A stretch of 57,302 nt of DNA from an uncultured Clostridia bacterium (GCA_938045615.1 CALIBC010000237.1:1-57302); one strand, 5' to 3'. Numbered from the stretch's first letter, positions 1 to 9,027 are shown. The notes: generated by a model from the letters alone, not told the origin. Translations and numbers: made by a program.

Positions 1-70
1 GCTTTACGGAGTAATACCTTGTGTCAATAGTGTGAGGCAAATATCTTTGAGAATGCGTTATACTATTCAT

Positions 71-140
71 AGCGATTGAATATCCTTTCTTTGGTGGTGT
101 TGTGGTAAAAACCATTCTAACGGATTCAATCGCTTTTTTC
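71..140 (+). terminator. Hairpin with T tract, long loop
   Basis: A perfect 11-bp inverted repeat, AGCGATTGAAT (71-81) and ATTCAATCGCT (124-134), is followed directly by a run of T. The 42-nt loop is long for an intrinsic terminator, so a structured leader or mobile-element end is possible. No gene is visible in 1-280; whatever it terminates lies left of the window. Confidence 0.5.
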
Positions 141-184
141 CATCCCTGAGGTCTCACATCTATTGTAAAACTACAGAGTATATT

Positions 185-310
185 TTTGGACGAACAGTAT
201 AAACCCGTGATTTTCTTTTTTGAAGACTACGGGTTATTTTTTGTCCAACAGATTGTTTTTTCGTACAATATCGAGTACAATTGGACAAAAAAGAAAAGCG
301 TTGGACGAAA
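185..310. promoter_or_regulatory. Cluster of TTGGACRAA repeats upstream of fic
   Basis: TTGGAC[AG]AA occurs at 186-194 (+), 239-248 (inverted), 281-290 (+) and 301-310 (+). An inverted copy of the 301-310 decamer sits just past the fic stop at 1383-1392. Four copies in 125 bp is far above chance. They look like operator half-sites, possibly for the winged-helix tail of the Fic protein (inference). Confidence 0.5.
202..241 (+). terminator. Intrinsic terminator-like hairpin
   Basis: Arms AACCCGT (202-208) and ACGGGTT (229-235) are followed by ATTTTTT. It lies between the fic-upstream repeats and may end an upstream transcript or attenuate fic. Confidence 0.5.
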
Positions 311-319
311 GGATTTCTA

Positions 320-1381
320 ATGAGATCATTTGATTACAGTAGGCTCTGTGATAAAGCCTGGGATACAGATATTCTAAACCTTGTGGCGAAGATCCATGAG
401 TGCAAAGGAAGGCAGGATTTATTTATTCGTCAAAAGCCTGTAGAATTGGATCGTCTGCTCAAAATTGCAAAGATACAGAGTACGGAAGCATCCAATAAAA
501 TCGAAGGTATCGTCATAACCGGCACTCGTATGAAGCAGCTTTTTGAAGAAAAAACCGGTTCAAGAAATCGGGATGAAGATGAGATTATGGGTTACCGGGA
601 TGTCTTGAATACGATTCATGAGAGCAATGAGTACATCCCAATCCGTACATTGTATATCCTTCAGATTCACCGAGATCTTTTAAAGAGGGCAGGGTTTTCT
701 TATGGTGGACATTTCAAGAATGTTCAAAACTATATTAATGAGACAAAGCCGGATGGAACTGTAGTTACAAGATTTACACCGATTACTCCTTATGACACAC
801 CTGAGGCTATAGAGAATTTGTGTAATGCTTATGAGCAGGCTATTGCAAATGAAAAAATAGATTCTTTACTGTTGATTCCGACTTTTATCTGTGACTTCCT
901 CTGCATTCATCCGTTTAATGATGGCAATGGAAGAATGAGCAGACTGCTCACGTTGCTTCTCTTGTACAAGAACGGATACAGTGTAGGAAAATACATCAGC
1001 ATTGAAAAGCAGATAGAGAAAACGAAGGAACGCTATTACGACACGCTTCAAGAATCTGATGCCGGGTGGCATGAAGAAGAAAATGATCCGACACCATTTA
1101 TCAGATATATGCTTCAGGTCGTTCTGGCGTGCTATACGGAGTTTGAGGAACGTGTCGGATTGATGAAGGAAAGCAGAAACGGAAGTACAGCTTATGATAT
1201 TGTAAAAAAATATACGGAAGAAAAAATCGGCAAATTTAGCGGCTCGGATGTTATGGACAACTGTCCGAGTATAGGAAGGTCATCGGTTCTGGCCGCCTTA
1301 AAAAAACTTACTGAGGAGGGACTCATTATCAGAGAAGGTTCCGGCAGAAGCACATTTTATGTTCGTGCAGACAGCAAATAA
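320..1381 (+). CDS. Fic family protein (probable AMP transferase) with C-terminal winged helix
   Basis: Fic-domain protein of 353 aa, expected to move AMP from ATP onto hydroxyl groups of target proteins. The catalytic motif HPFNDGNGR is at residues 197-205. An upstream S-N-K-I-E-G stretch (58-63) fits the [S/T]xxxE[G/N] inhibitory helix, so the enzyme is probably autoinhibited (class II, inhibitory helix N-terminal to the Fic core). The last ~70 residues resemble a winged helix-turn-helix, as in Fic_N/Fic/HTH proteins. The ATG at 320 is chosen because AAAGGA lies 6 nt upstream; an in-frame TTG at 281 has poorer support. No antitoxin partner is adjacent, so this is probably not a FicTA toxin. 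TTGGACRAA repeats flank the gene on both sides. Confidence 0.85.
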   Translation: MRSFDYSRLCDKAWDTDILNLVAKIHECKGRQDLFIRQKPVELDRLLKIAKIQSTEASNKIEGIVITGTRMKQLFEEKTGSRNRDEDEIMGYRDVLNTIHESNEYIPIRTLYILQIHRDLLKRAGFSYGGHFKNVQNYINETKPDGTVVTRFTPITPYDTPEAIENLCNAYEQAIANEKIDSLLLIPTFICDFLCIHPFNDGNGRMSRLLTLLLLYKNGYSVGKYISIEKQIEKTKERYYDTLQESDAGWHEEENDPTPFIRYMLQVVLACYTEFEERVGLMKESRNGSTAYDIVKKYTEEKIGKFSGSDVMDNCPSIGRSSVLAALKKLTEEGLIIREGSGRSTFYVRADSK

Positions 1382-1732
1382 CTTTCGTCCAAAAATAAAT
1401 AGATTTGGATGAAAAGAAAAGCATCGGCCGGAGTGATTCCAAAAGGTTGCACCAGAGAAGCTAAAGGCCGTGATTAGGCATATAATAAGGAAGAGGTGGA
1501 ATATGGCCGGATCAAATGCTTAGAGTTGCGATAGGGAAATGTATAAACCGGGCAGAGGTTGACAAACAAGAGAGAGCCAAGAAAAGGAAGTAGTAACAAG
1601 CTAAATATAGTATCCGAAGGTGTCAAGTGAGATACGCCTATAAGTGTTTGATATCTCTAAAAAGAAGATATATAATATGATGGCGAGGTTCCGGTGGGAT
1701 TAATTTAGAAAATTTTTTAGAAATAATGGATA
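1382..1732 (+). promoter_or_regulatory. Intergenic region with promoter at 1648-1676
   Basis: No convincing coding sequence was seen. A good sigma-A promoter, TTGATA (1648-1653), 17-bp spacer, TATAAT (1671-1676), would start transcription near 1683 for the methyltransferase/ABC operon. The rest is AT-rich filler with an inverted TTGGACGAAA site at 1383-1392. Confidence 0.6.
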
Positions 1733-2434
1733 GTGACAAAGAGATTGTTTAGAATTCAAAGGAACAATCAAGTTGATTGTATGCATCGGGAGCATGGGTA
1801 TATGTTTTGGGACAGTGTTGCGGGAGTGTATGACGTATTCGTAAATATTATCAACAGAAAAACGCATAAGGCTCTAAAGGAAATCGTTGCTGCAGAGATT
1901 GAAGCCGGAGACAGTGTGTTGGAGTGCGGATGCGGAACAGGTATGTTGAGCTTGGTAATAGCGGGCAAATGCAAGGAACTTACGGCAACGGATTTTTCGC
2001 TAAAAATGCTCATGAAAGCGGCAAAGAAGTGCGGGGTCTGCGGAAACGTGTACTTTAGCTTTGCCGACATCACGGAACTTAACTATCCGGACAATTATTT
2101 TGACAAGGTGGTTGCCGGGAATGTGATACATTTATTGGATCAACCGATCAAAGCATTGGAAGAGCTGAATCGCGTGTGTAAACCGGGCGGTGTGTTGATA
2201 ATTCCAACGTACGTAAACAAAAATCATAAAGAAGGAAAAAATGTGTTGAAAGTTGCAGTAGCAAAGGCGGGAGTGGATTTTAAAAGGAGTTTTACGACGG
2301 AGAATTATAAACGATTTTTTTTGGATGCAGGATATGAAGATGTGGAGATTGTTATGGCAGAAGGGCGGATATCATGTGCTGTGGCGACGATGACAAAGAT
2401 AGGAGAAACAGTATGGGAACGGAAAAAAACATGA
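1733..2434 (+). CDS. Class I SAM-dependent methyltransferase (type 11)
   Basis: A small-molecule-type methyltransferase of about 220-233 aa. Motif I reads VLECGCGTGMLS, followed by the acidic D of ATDFS, the FADITELNYPDNYFDKVV motif and the late PGG turn. Nothing indicates the substrate. The start is uncertain: GTG at 1733 has no clear Shine-Dalgarno, and ATG at 1781 (MHREHGYMFWD) better fits the usual family start. It is the first gene of a run into a second methyltransferase and an ABC exporter, which hints at making or resisting a methylated compound (inference). Confidence 0.75.
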   Translation: MTKRLFRIQRNNQVDCMHREHGYMFWDSVAGVYDVFVNIINRKTHKALKEIVAAEIEAGDSVLECGCGTGMLSLVIAGKCKELTATDFSLKMLMKAAKKCGVCGNVYFSFADITELNYPDNYFDKVVAGNVIHLLDQPIKALEELNRVCKPGGVLIIPTYVNKNHKEGKNVLKVAVAKAGVDFKRSFTTENYKRFFLDAGYEDVEIVMAEGRISCAVATMTKIGETVWERKKT

Positions 2435-3228
2435 AAGTTGAAAATGACGGTAAATTGAAGTTTGGAGATGTGCAGGAAACCGCGCTCATTACCCTTGCGA
2501 TAAGGGCGAGTGAAACGGCACGAAAAAAACCGAGAATTATAGATAAAAAGGCAAAAGAGATCATAGATTTGCTTGGAGTCGACGTGAGTAAATTTGATCC
2601 GTTTTTATCGCATGAGGGGGTCGTTGCCAGAACAATACTTTTTAAACGCGAGTTAGACATACTTATTGAAGAAAATCCGGATGCCGTGGGTATTAACCTT
2701 GGATGCGGATTCGACGACAAATTTTCGCAGGTGGACAACGGGAAGATAATATGGTTCGATGTCGATTTGCCCGACCAGATAGCCGTGCGCAAAAAAGTTT
2801 ACAAGGATACGCAGCGATGCAAAATGCTTGACGGTGATGCGTTGGACGGGGAATGGACAAAGAATATACCAAAGGACAGGCTGCCGATAGTGGTTGTTGA
2901 GGGGGTTTTGGAATATTTCTCAAAGGAACAGGTTACAACGTGTTTGAAGATGCTGTGCGACTCTTTTGAACACGGATACTTACTTGGCGAGCTGCATTCG
3001 CCGCTCCTTGAGAAGCACTCCGAAAAGCATGACGCCATTAAAAATACAAATGCCAAGTTCGGTTGGGGAACCAAGTCAGGAAAAGAATATGAAGAAATAG
3101 AACCGAGGTTGCATTTGCTTTCGGAGACAAGCTATAATGAGGAGATGAAAAAATATACGATTCGTGGAAAGTTGTTTGCCATCATAGGCAGAAATATAAA
3201 TAACCGGCTTGCTGTTTACCGGTGGTAG
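2413..3228 (+). CDS. Leucine carboxyl methyltransferase-family (Ppm1/Tcmp) O-methyltransferase
   Basis: A 271-aa protein resembling the LCM family (PF04072), which in bacteria includes polyketide O-methyltransferases. The SAM loop is INLGCGFDDKF, with a following FDVDLPDQIAVRKK segment and VVVEGVLEYF further on, all in family order. ATG 2413 is preceded by AGGAG with a 7-nt gap; the gene overlaps its upstream neighbour by 22 bp, so translation is probably coupled. Substrate unknown. It ends 9 bp before the ABC ATPase. Confidence 0.75.
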   Translation: MGTEKNMKVENDGKLKFGDVQETALITLAIRASETARKKPRIIDKKAKEIIDLLGVDVSKFDPFLSHEGVVARTILFKRELDILIEENPDAVGINLGCGFDDKFSQVDNGKIIWFDVDLPDQIAVRKKVYKDTQRCKMLDGDALDGEWTKNIPKDRLPIVVVEGVLEYFSKEQVTTCLKMLCDSFEHGYLLGELHSPLLEKHSEKHDAIKNTNAKFGWGTKSGKEYEEIEPRLHLLSETSYNEEMKKYTIRGKLFAIIGRNINNRLAVYRW

Positions 3229-3237
3229 AGAGGTTAT

Positions 3238-3975
3238 ATGATCAAATTTGAAGGCGTCACCAAAAAATATGGGGAGAATACCGCTTTAAGCGATTTGAAC
3301 CTGAATATCGAAAACGGAGAGATACTGGGCTTGATTGGACACAACGGCGCCGGCAAGTCCACGACGATAAAAGCACTCGTCGGAGTAATAGAACAGACCG
3401 CGGGTGAGATATATATTGACAATCTCAACATAAGGGAAAATCCTGTGGCGGCGAAGGAACAGATAGGCTACGTTTCGGACTCTCCGGATTTATTTTTGCG
3501 TATGATTGCAAATGATTACTGGAGCTTTATAGCAAGAGCCTACGGATTGAACGATAAGGAAAGAGACGGCAGGCTGGAACGACTCGTAAAACTTTTCAGT
3601 CTGGAGGACGACAGATTTTCGACGATAGAATCGTTTTCGCACGGCATGAGACAAAAGGTGTTTCTAATAGGCGCACTGTTACCGGACCCCAACATATGGG
3701 TATTGGATGAACCTATGACGGGGCTTGACCCGCAGGCTGCATTTGACCTCAAGCAACTCATGAGGAAGCATGCCGATGAGGGAAATGTCGTTATATTTTC
3801 GACGCACGTTCTTGAGGTCGCGGAGCAGATTTGCGACAAAATCGCCATTTTGAAAAAGGGAGTTCTCATTTATCACGGAACCATACAGGACTTGAAGAGA
3901 ACGCATCCGGAGATGTCGTTGGAATCCATATACCTGGGCATGGCGGGTAGAGAAGAGGATGGAAGTAAAGCATGA
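3238..3975 (+). CDS. ABC transporter ATP-binding protein
   Basis: A 245-aa ATPase. Walker A is GHNGAGKS, the signature loop reads SHGMRQK (instead of LSGGQ), Walker B is WVLDEP and the switch His is in FSTHV. The SHGM-type signature is common in EcsA-like and ABC-2 exporters. Its stop overlaps the permease start by 4 bp (ATGA), so the two are co-translated and form one transporter. Confidence 0.9.
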   Translation: MIKFEGVTKKYGENTALSDLNLNIENGEILGLIGHNGAGKSTTIKALVGVIEQTAGEIYIDNLNIRENPVAAKEQIGYVSDSPDLFLRMIANDYWSFIARAYGLNDKERDGRLERLVKLFSLEDDRFSTIESFSHGMRQKVFLIGALLPDPNIWVLDEPMTGLDPQAAFDLKQLMRKHADEGNVVIFSTHVLEVAEQICDKIAILKKGVLIYHGTIQDLKRTHPEMSLESIYLGMAGREEDGSKA

Positions 3976-5588
3976 GAAGAAAGATAATAGCTGAGATAAT
4001 CAGATTGAATCTCCTGTATTCCATAGATCCCGTGGCACTCGGAAGCATACGAGAAAGGCATAAGGAAAATCCGGAAAGCAGCATATCGCTCAGGATATTG
4101 CGCACACAGCTGTTGATAAGCGTACTCTATGTAGGGTTGTTTGTCCTGATGGCGACGATCACGGATTTTTCAAAACAACCGAATACCTTTTCGCAGTTTA
4201 TAGGAATATTTTTCATTATGACCTTCCTGCAAGGCGTACTTGCCACTTTTAACGTATTTTATGAGAGCAAGGACATGCAGTCGTACAGGCATCTTCCGGT
4301 AACGACCGCAGAGGTGATCGTGGGGAAAAGCTTTACCGTACTTACGGCGGTCATGGACTTTGTGGCTCCCATGTTTGTATTTTGCATATTCGTTCAGCTC
4401 AAGTCGGAAAATCCTGTCCGGATCGCTATCCCTCTCGGAATTTTGAGCTTTGTGACAATGTTTCTTGGCGTATCCTGCCTTGTGTTCGTGTCTGTAAATA
4501 CATTGACAAAAACAGGATTTTTTAGGAAACACAAGAGATTCTTTTCCGCACTCATCACCACCGTGACAACGGTCATCCTTTCACTCGGATTTCTTGCCAT
4601 CAATCCGAACTTCTTCTTTTATAAACTGCTCAACCGCAGCGGTAATATTTTTGCACCGTTCAGTCCGTTCTTTGAACTCTCGAAAGACCCCGCAAGTCCG
4701 GTCGCATGGCGGGGCATAGGTTTTTGGGCGGCATTTATCGCAGTATGCGCGGTGATTATATATAAATTGATCCTTCCGAGATTTTACGAAAATATTTTGT
4801 TGGTGGAACAGAACGCTGTCGGAAAGAAAAAGAAAAAAGCGGGGAAGAGCAGGTCATTCGGAGCGTACATGCTGACATATAATGCGGGACTCCTTGAGGA
4901 CACAACGATCCTATCGCAATTCATACTCATGCCGCAGCTGATTATGCCAATATCCATGGTCATAATCACCTACAATCTTCAGGACAGCCTACGTGACCTG
5001 CATATGGATGCAAGATACGGTATCGTGATGTTCGTGATAGGCGCACTGTACGCCTTCGTGACGTCGGGGATGTTGAACTCAATAGCCATATCACTGGACA
5101 GAGAAAACTATAACTTCATAAAAACTCTGCCTGTTGATATGTATAAATATCTGATGTACAAGTTCTGGTTTTTCTACTGGATCCAGAATCTGCTTCCCGT
5201 GGTGACACTGACAGCGCTTTTGTTGTGGTTGGATATGCCGGTTTCTTTGATCTTTGCGGCCATATTCAGTTTACTGCTGACGTCACTGGGGATCTGTCAC
5301 GTGTACTTTAAAAGAGATTACAAGTTACTCGATCTGGGGTGGCAGAACATAATGCAGCTCGCAAACAGAGGCGGAGGCAACATTACAAGGATGTTCACAT
5401 GGTTCGGGGCGCTACTGGCAGGCTCTGGCCTTGCGGCGCTTGCATATTATGTTTCCAAGGCGATGTCGAAAGAAAATGCCATGATATCCACAGTATGTCT
5501 GGCGGTGGTCATAATACTTTTTTCATGGTCGCACCACAGAAGTTGTACGAGATTCTGGAAACGGGAGTTTCGTTCAGGCAAGCGGTGA
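3972..5588 (+). CDS. ABC-2-like exporter permease (large, multi-spanning)
   Basis: A 538-aa polytopic protein with about ten or more hydrophobic segments and a basic cytoplasmic stretch (GKKKKKAGKSRS) in the middle. It has no soluble domain I recognise. Size and layout fit the large putative ABC exporter permeases partnered with EcsA-like ATPases. With two methyltransferases upstream, export of a modified metabolite or peptide is possible, but the cargo cannot be named. Confidence 0.75.
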   Translation: MRRKIIAEIIRLNLLYSIDPVALGSIRERHKENPESSISLRILRTQLLISVLYVGLFVLMATITDFSKQPNTFSQFIGIFFIMTFLQGVLATFNVFYESKDMQSYRHLPVTTAEVIVGKSFTVLTAVMDFVAPMFVFCIFVQLKSENPVRIAIPLGILSFVTMFLGVSCLVFVSVNTLTKTGFFRKHKRFFSALITTVTTVILSLGFLAINPNFFFYKLLNRSGNIFAPFSPFFELSKDPASPVAWRGIGFWAAFIAVCAVIIYKLILPRFYENILLVEQNAVGKKKKKAGKSRSFGAYMLTYNAGLLEDTTILSQFILMPQLIMPISMVIITYNLQDSLRDLHMDARYGIVMFVIGALYAFVTSGMLNSIAISLDRENYNFIKTLPVDMYKYLMYKFWFFYWIQNLLPVVTLTALLLWLDMPVSLIFAAIFSLLLTSLGICHVYFKRDYKLLDLGWQNIMQLANRGGGNITRMFTWFGALLAGSGLAALAYYVSKAMSKENAMISTVCLAVVIILFSWSHHRSCTRFWKREFRSGKR

Positions 5589-5878
5589 AAGCCGGGGCTA
5601 TTGTTTAAGTGCTGACTTGGCAACTGAGTGGAAAGCCGGGGCATAATTTTAATAAAAAAACTTTTTTAACCTTGTGTATAAATTATCAGTGTGTTACTAT
5701 GTACGAGAACTCTTACCGACCGGACAAGATCGTCAGTAAAACACTGATATTTTTCGGAAAATCGGTTCCGGTGCGGCATTGGGTTAGTAGGGTCTAAGCA
5801 ATCTGATTTAACCCTATGAGCATTATAGTATAAAGATGTAACAGTAAAGATAATGTTGATATAAGTGAGGAGATTTTA
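5589..5878 (+). terminator. Intergenic region with terminator hairpin (5685-5753) and second stem
   Basis: ATCAGTGT (5685-5692) pairs with ACACTGAT (5741-5748), followed by ATTTTT: a terminator with a 48-nt loop for the ABC operon. A second stem, GGGTTA (5781-5786) with TAACCC (5809-5814), lies in the leader of the FMN-protein operon. A weak TATAAA at about 5831 may be the -10. No FMN riboswitch core was recognised. Confidence 0.45.
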
Positions 5879-6928
5879 ATGAAAAAGATCGTTTCAGAGT
5901 TGACCGCGGTCAGGGCTCTTTTACCAGCCATACTGGTGGTGCTTCTTGTCATAACGGCGGTGAACGCATACAAACAGCCGACATATTCGGATGTGGGGAA
6001 TGCCGGGCAGAAAGCGAAGACACGCGCCGCGACTGCGAAAGCGAAGAAAACAAAGAAGCTGACAGGGAAGAAAAAGGTGGTCACGGCAAGGAAAACGACG
6101 ATGCCGGCGGTTCCGGCGGCAGCCGGAAGAGTGACAAAGGTAAAGGAAGAGAGACTTTATAAAGACGGTACGTATAAAGGGAGCGCAAGAGGTTTTGGCG
6201 GTCCCATAAGCGTTTCCGTGAAAGTAAAAAAAGGAAAGATCTCTAAGGTAAGTGTTTTAAGCGCCGCTGCGGAAACGCCTTCGTACTGGGCAAGAGCCAA
6301 GGTCGTTGCAAATGCCATAAGCAAGAAGAAAACCACCAATGTTGACGTGGTGTCCGGCGCGACATATTCTTCCAACGGTATAATAAATGCCGTACGTAAT
6401 GCGCTGAAAAAAGCGGAAACAAAGTTTGCCAAAAGCAAGAAAGGGAAGAAGAAAAAGGCGCTTGAAAAAAAGAAGGCCGGAAATGTCGTAAATAAGCCGA
6501 ACAAGGCGACAGGACCACAGAATCCGAATACGCCGGAGGAAAAACCTCAGACACCGACGCCTCCGCCTGATACCGGCGAACAAGTATATGAATATACCAG
6601 AGGAGGAATCGCAGTTCAATCCGATGATACGACTTTGTGGCAGAGTTACAGACTTTCAAATGTGAACTTTAGAGTTCAGAGCAACAGAATAATAAGCGTG
6701 ACCGGAATTACGTGGGACAACAGCGAATCAAATAATATCCCTTACCAAAAGCGAGCGGCAAACGGCATGCCTGCAAAGATCGTCGCTGCCACAGATTATA
6801 ACAACATAGATGTTGTCAGCGGAGCGACCTGCTGTTCAAAGGCTCTGATACAGGCGGCTCAGGATGTTATGCGCGAGCATGCGGAAAAAGCGTCCGCAAC
6901 GACTGCGGCGGCAGGGAGCGGTAAGTAA
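5879..6928 (+). CDS. Membrane-anchored protein with two FMN-binding (flavinylation) domains
   Basis: A 349-aa extracytoplasmic redox protein. Residues 12-30 are a signal anchor, followed by a Lys/Ala-rich linker (about 45-92). The first FMN_bind domain has SGAT at 159-162. A second Lys-rich then Pro-rich linker (182-232) leads to a second FMN_bind-like domain with SGAT at 314-317. In this family ApbE attaches FMN covalently to the Thr of the [S/T]GA[S/T] motif. Two flavins on basic, flexible linkers suggest electron relay across the wall. It overlaps the next gene by 1 bp. The second domain has CC directly after SGAT, which is unusual. Confidence 0.85.
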   Translation: MKKIVSELTAVRALLPAILVVLLVITAVNAYKQPTYSDVGNAGQKAKTRAATAKAKKTKKLTGKKKVVTARKTTMPAVPAAAGRVTKVKEERLYKDGTYKGSARGFGGPISVSVKVKKGKISKVSVLSAAAETPSYWARAKVVANAISKKKTTNVDVVSGATYSSNGIINAVRNALKKAETKFAKSKKGKKKKALEKKKAGNVVNKPNKATGPQNPNTPEEKPQTPTPPPDTGEQVYEYTRGGIAVQSDDTTLWQSYRLSNVNFRVQSNRIISVTGITWDNSESNNIPYQKRAANGMPAKIVAATDYNNIDVVSGATCCSKALIQAAQDVMREHAEKASATTAAAGSGK

Positions 6929-7383
6929 TGAAGAGTAAGATATTTTTGATCGCCATGCTCAACATAATTATAATCATAGGCGCTTTGGGAGTATATCAGG
7001 CCATTGCGATTCACAGACAGGATGCCGAGAAAATCGCAAAGCTGCAGAAAACAGTTAAGGAACTGCAGAACGGAGGAGGAACCGCCGCGGGTGGAACCTC
7101 GGGAACTTCTTCCGCATACAAGGATGGAGCATATCAGGGGAGCGCAAAGGGGTTCGGCGGTAATATAACGGTTAAAGTTACGGTTGAAGGCGACAAGATA
7201 AAGAGCATAGACATCGTAAACGCCTCCGGAGAGGATGCGTCATATCTCACGTCCGCCAAGTCTGTAATAGGTGAGATGTTGCAAAATCAGACCACCGATG
7301 TGGACACAGTCAGCGGTGCGACCTTTTCGTCGAGCGGAATAATCAATGCGGTAATCGCCGCGCTGGAGAAAGCGGAACGATGA
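6928..7383 (+). CDS. Single-domain FMN-binding membrane protein
   Basis: A 151-aa protein with an N-terminal membrane anchor (residues 5-25), a short coiled-coil-like and Gly-rich linker, and one FMN_bind domain with the flavinylation motif SGAT at 129-132. The YKDGAYQGSAKGFGG block closely repeats the first domain of the upstream protein, implying duplication. Its 4-bp overlap with the downstream NapH-like gene (ATGA) points to a stoichiometric complex. It probably takes electrons from the membrane ferredoxin and passes them to the larger flavoprotein or to external acceptors (inference). Confidence 0.85.
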   Translation: MKSKIFLIAMLNIIIIIGALGVYQAIAIHRQDAEKIAKLQKTVKELQNGGGTAAGGTSGTSSAYKDGAYQGSAKGFGGNITVKVTVEGDKIKSIDIVNASGEDASYLTSAKSVIGEMLQNQTTDVDTVSGATFSSSGIINAVIAALEKAER

Positions 7384-8279
7384 TAAGATTGAAAAAGAGA
7401 GACAGGAACATTATAACAGCGGCAAAAGTTGTTATGCGCGGCGCGTTTTTCTTTGCTTTCCCTGCGGCGTTTGCGTCTGCTTTTACGGGAGCCAAGAATA
7501 TAGTTTCGCAGATTGCATCCGGTAAGCCCATAGAGTTGAACCCGTTTATAAGCATACTGACAGGACTTCTCCTGTTTACTGTACTGTTCGGCAGATTTTT
7601 TTGCGGTTTTGCATGTTCGTTCGGAACTTATGGCGATGTACTGTATGAAATATCATCAAGAATAAGGAAGAAATTTAAAAAACAGCCGTTTGGATTTTCC
7701 GTCAAAGCGGGACTGTGGTTGAGGTACGGGAAATACATATGTCTTTTGGCGTTGCTGTTACTTTGCTATATAGGCAAAGAGGCATGGATAGGCAACATAA
7801 GCCCGTGGACGGCGTTTTCAAGATTGGAGGCGTTAAAAATTCCCGATCCCGCAAATCTCGCAGGTGTGATAATTTTCGCCGTAATCAGCGTGTTGATGCT
7901 CTTTGAAAAAAGGTTTTTCTGCAGATTTCTGTGTCCGATGGGGGCGATATTTTCGATAATGCCCATACTGCCGTTTTCGCAGCTGGGCAGAAACCGATCA
8001 AAATGTCTTAATAAATGTAAACAGTGCATAAATGTTTGCCCTGCGAATATTAAGATAACGGATACGACGCTTGATGAAGATCAGGATGCCGATATATCGG
8101 AAATTCCTGACCAGGAAGGAGATCCGAACATGGGCGAATGTTTTGCGTGCGGCAAGTGTGTGGACGTATGCCCTGCAGACAATATTCATTCGTTGAGCAT
8201 ACGAGGCGGTTATCCCGGGCTTGCGTGGAACATAGTGAAAGGTGTTATGCTTGCGGCGGTAATATATTTGCTGATGTAA
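7380..8279 (+). CDS. NapH/NosR-like polytopic 4Fe-4S membrane protein
   Basis: A 299-aa membrane protein with about five transmembrane segments and the paired FFCGFACSFG and FFCRFLCPMG motifs typical of NapH/RdxA/NosR-type proteins. Two 4Fe-4S motifs follow: CLNKCKQCINVCP (CxxxCxxCxxxCP) and CFACGKCVDVCP. It should move electrons from cytoplasmic ferredoxin to the outer face of the membrane, here to the co-transcribed flavinylated proteins. No apbE is present in the window, so flavinylation must come from elsewhere in the genome. Confidence 0.88.
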   Translation: MIRLKKRDRNIITAAKVVMRGAFFFAFPAAFASAFTGAKNIVSQIASGKPIELNPFISILTGLLLFTVLFGRFFCGFACSFGTYGDVLYEISSRIRKKFKKQPFGFSVKAGLWLRYGKYICLLALLLLCYIGKEAWIGNISPWTAFSRLEALKIPDPANLAGVIIFAVISVLMLFEKRFFCRFLCPMGAIFSIMPILPFSQLGRNRSKCLNKCKQCINVCPANIKITDTTLDEDQDADISEIPDQEGDPNMGECFACGKCVDVCPADNIHSLSIRGGYPGLAWNIVKGVMLAAVIYLLM

Positions 8280-8418
8280 GATCCTCCGACGCAGCACGGG
8301 TAAGTGCAGTCATGGAGCATGAAAGCCGGTTTATAGGACAAAAATTCAGTTCAAATAAAAACACAAGTCCTGTTCAATTATGATTGGGCTCGTGCTTAAT
8401 TTTCGATTTATGTGCGTT

Positions 8419-8458
8419 GAATTCCCCCGCAAGAGCTACAGGCTCCGGCGGGGAATTC
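8419..8458. terminator. Bidirectional hairpin between convergent genes
   Basis: GAATTCCCCCGC (8419-8430) pairs with GCGGGGAATTC (8448-8458) with one bulge, and a small AGC/GCT stem sits in the loop. It lies between the ends of the NapH-like gene (+) and the hemerythrin gene (-). T tracts are weak on both sides. Confidence 0.55.
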
Positions 8459-8463
8459 ATTGT

Positions 8464-9027
8464 CTATGCGGTTAAATATTTTTTCTCCATCTTATCGAGT
8501 ATATCTAGATAGTGTCTTTGCGTTCCGATGTCCTCAGCCGTCGCCTCAAAGTTTCGGCAGGCTGCATCGATCTTAACGAAGTCTTCATCTTTTAATTGAC
8601 GTTCCGCAAAGGTATAGACTACGCTGTTCTCTTTCTCAATATGTGTTTGAAGCAGGTGAGCATATCCCATGGCTTCCGTGAGTATGTCGAGTTTTAAATC
8701 GGTGCGCTTGTTCTTTTTATATTCATTGAGAGCCGTTTCAAGTCCCAGAATGTGACTGCGCCCAAGGTCGTGCTCCACGAGCATACCGTGCGTAACCAGA
8801 GCCTCTGCGACAGGTCCAAGTTTGGCCACCATTTCAGGGAAAAGAATCTTCTCTTCCTTACCGTGGTGATGCTTATCCGCGTAATTTCTGATAAAATCTA
8901 TCATAAGACGAAAATCGGCATCGTCGATTTCCGCACCTTCAAGGATTCCGCAGCATGCGTTCTTTACGACGTTGAGCATCCTTACTATGTTATCGTGTTC
9001 GGAAACCATACATTCTATACTATACAT
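8464..9027 (-). CDS. Hemerythrin (HHE) domain protein
   Basis: A 187-aa four-helix-bundle protein with the hemerythrin pattern: SEHD near the start, HHHGKEEKILFPEM, HGMLVEHD, and HIEKENSVVY. These His/Glu residues should bind a di-iron centre that senses or handles O2 or NO. The start at 9027 has AAAGGA 8 nt upstream and removes 15 unlikely residues of a longer reading. It is the last gene of a three-gene minus-strand operon after a DUF1858 protein and an unknown protein, which suggests nitrosative or oxidative stress. Confidence 0.85.
   Translation of the reverse strand: MYSIECMVSEHDNIVRMLNVVKNACCGILEGAEIDDADFRLMIDFIRNYADKHHHGKEEKILFPEMVAKLGPVAEALVTHGMLVEHDLGRSHILGLETALNEYKKNKRTDLKLDILTEAMGYAHLLQTHIEKENSVVYTFAERQLKDEDFVKIDAACRNFEATAEDIGTQRHYLDILDKMEKKYLTA

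Noticed and set aside
320..1381. Fic toxin-antitoxin pair
   Set aside because: No small antitoxin gene is adjacent, and the inhibitory motif is inside the Fic protein itself.
5589..5878. Possible FMN riboswitch before the FMN-binding proteins
   Set aside because: Stems are present but the conserved FMN riboswitch core was not recognised; the gene products bind FMN covalently and need not be flavin-regulated.
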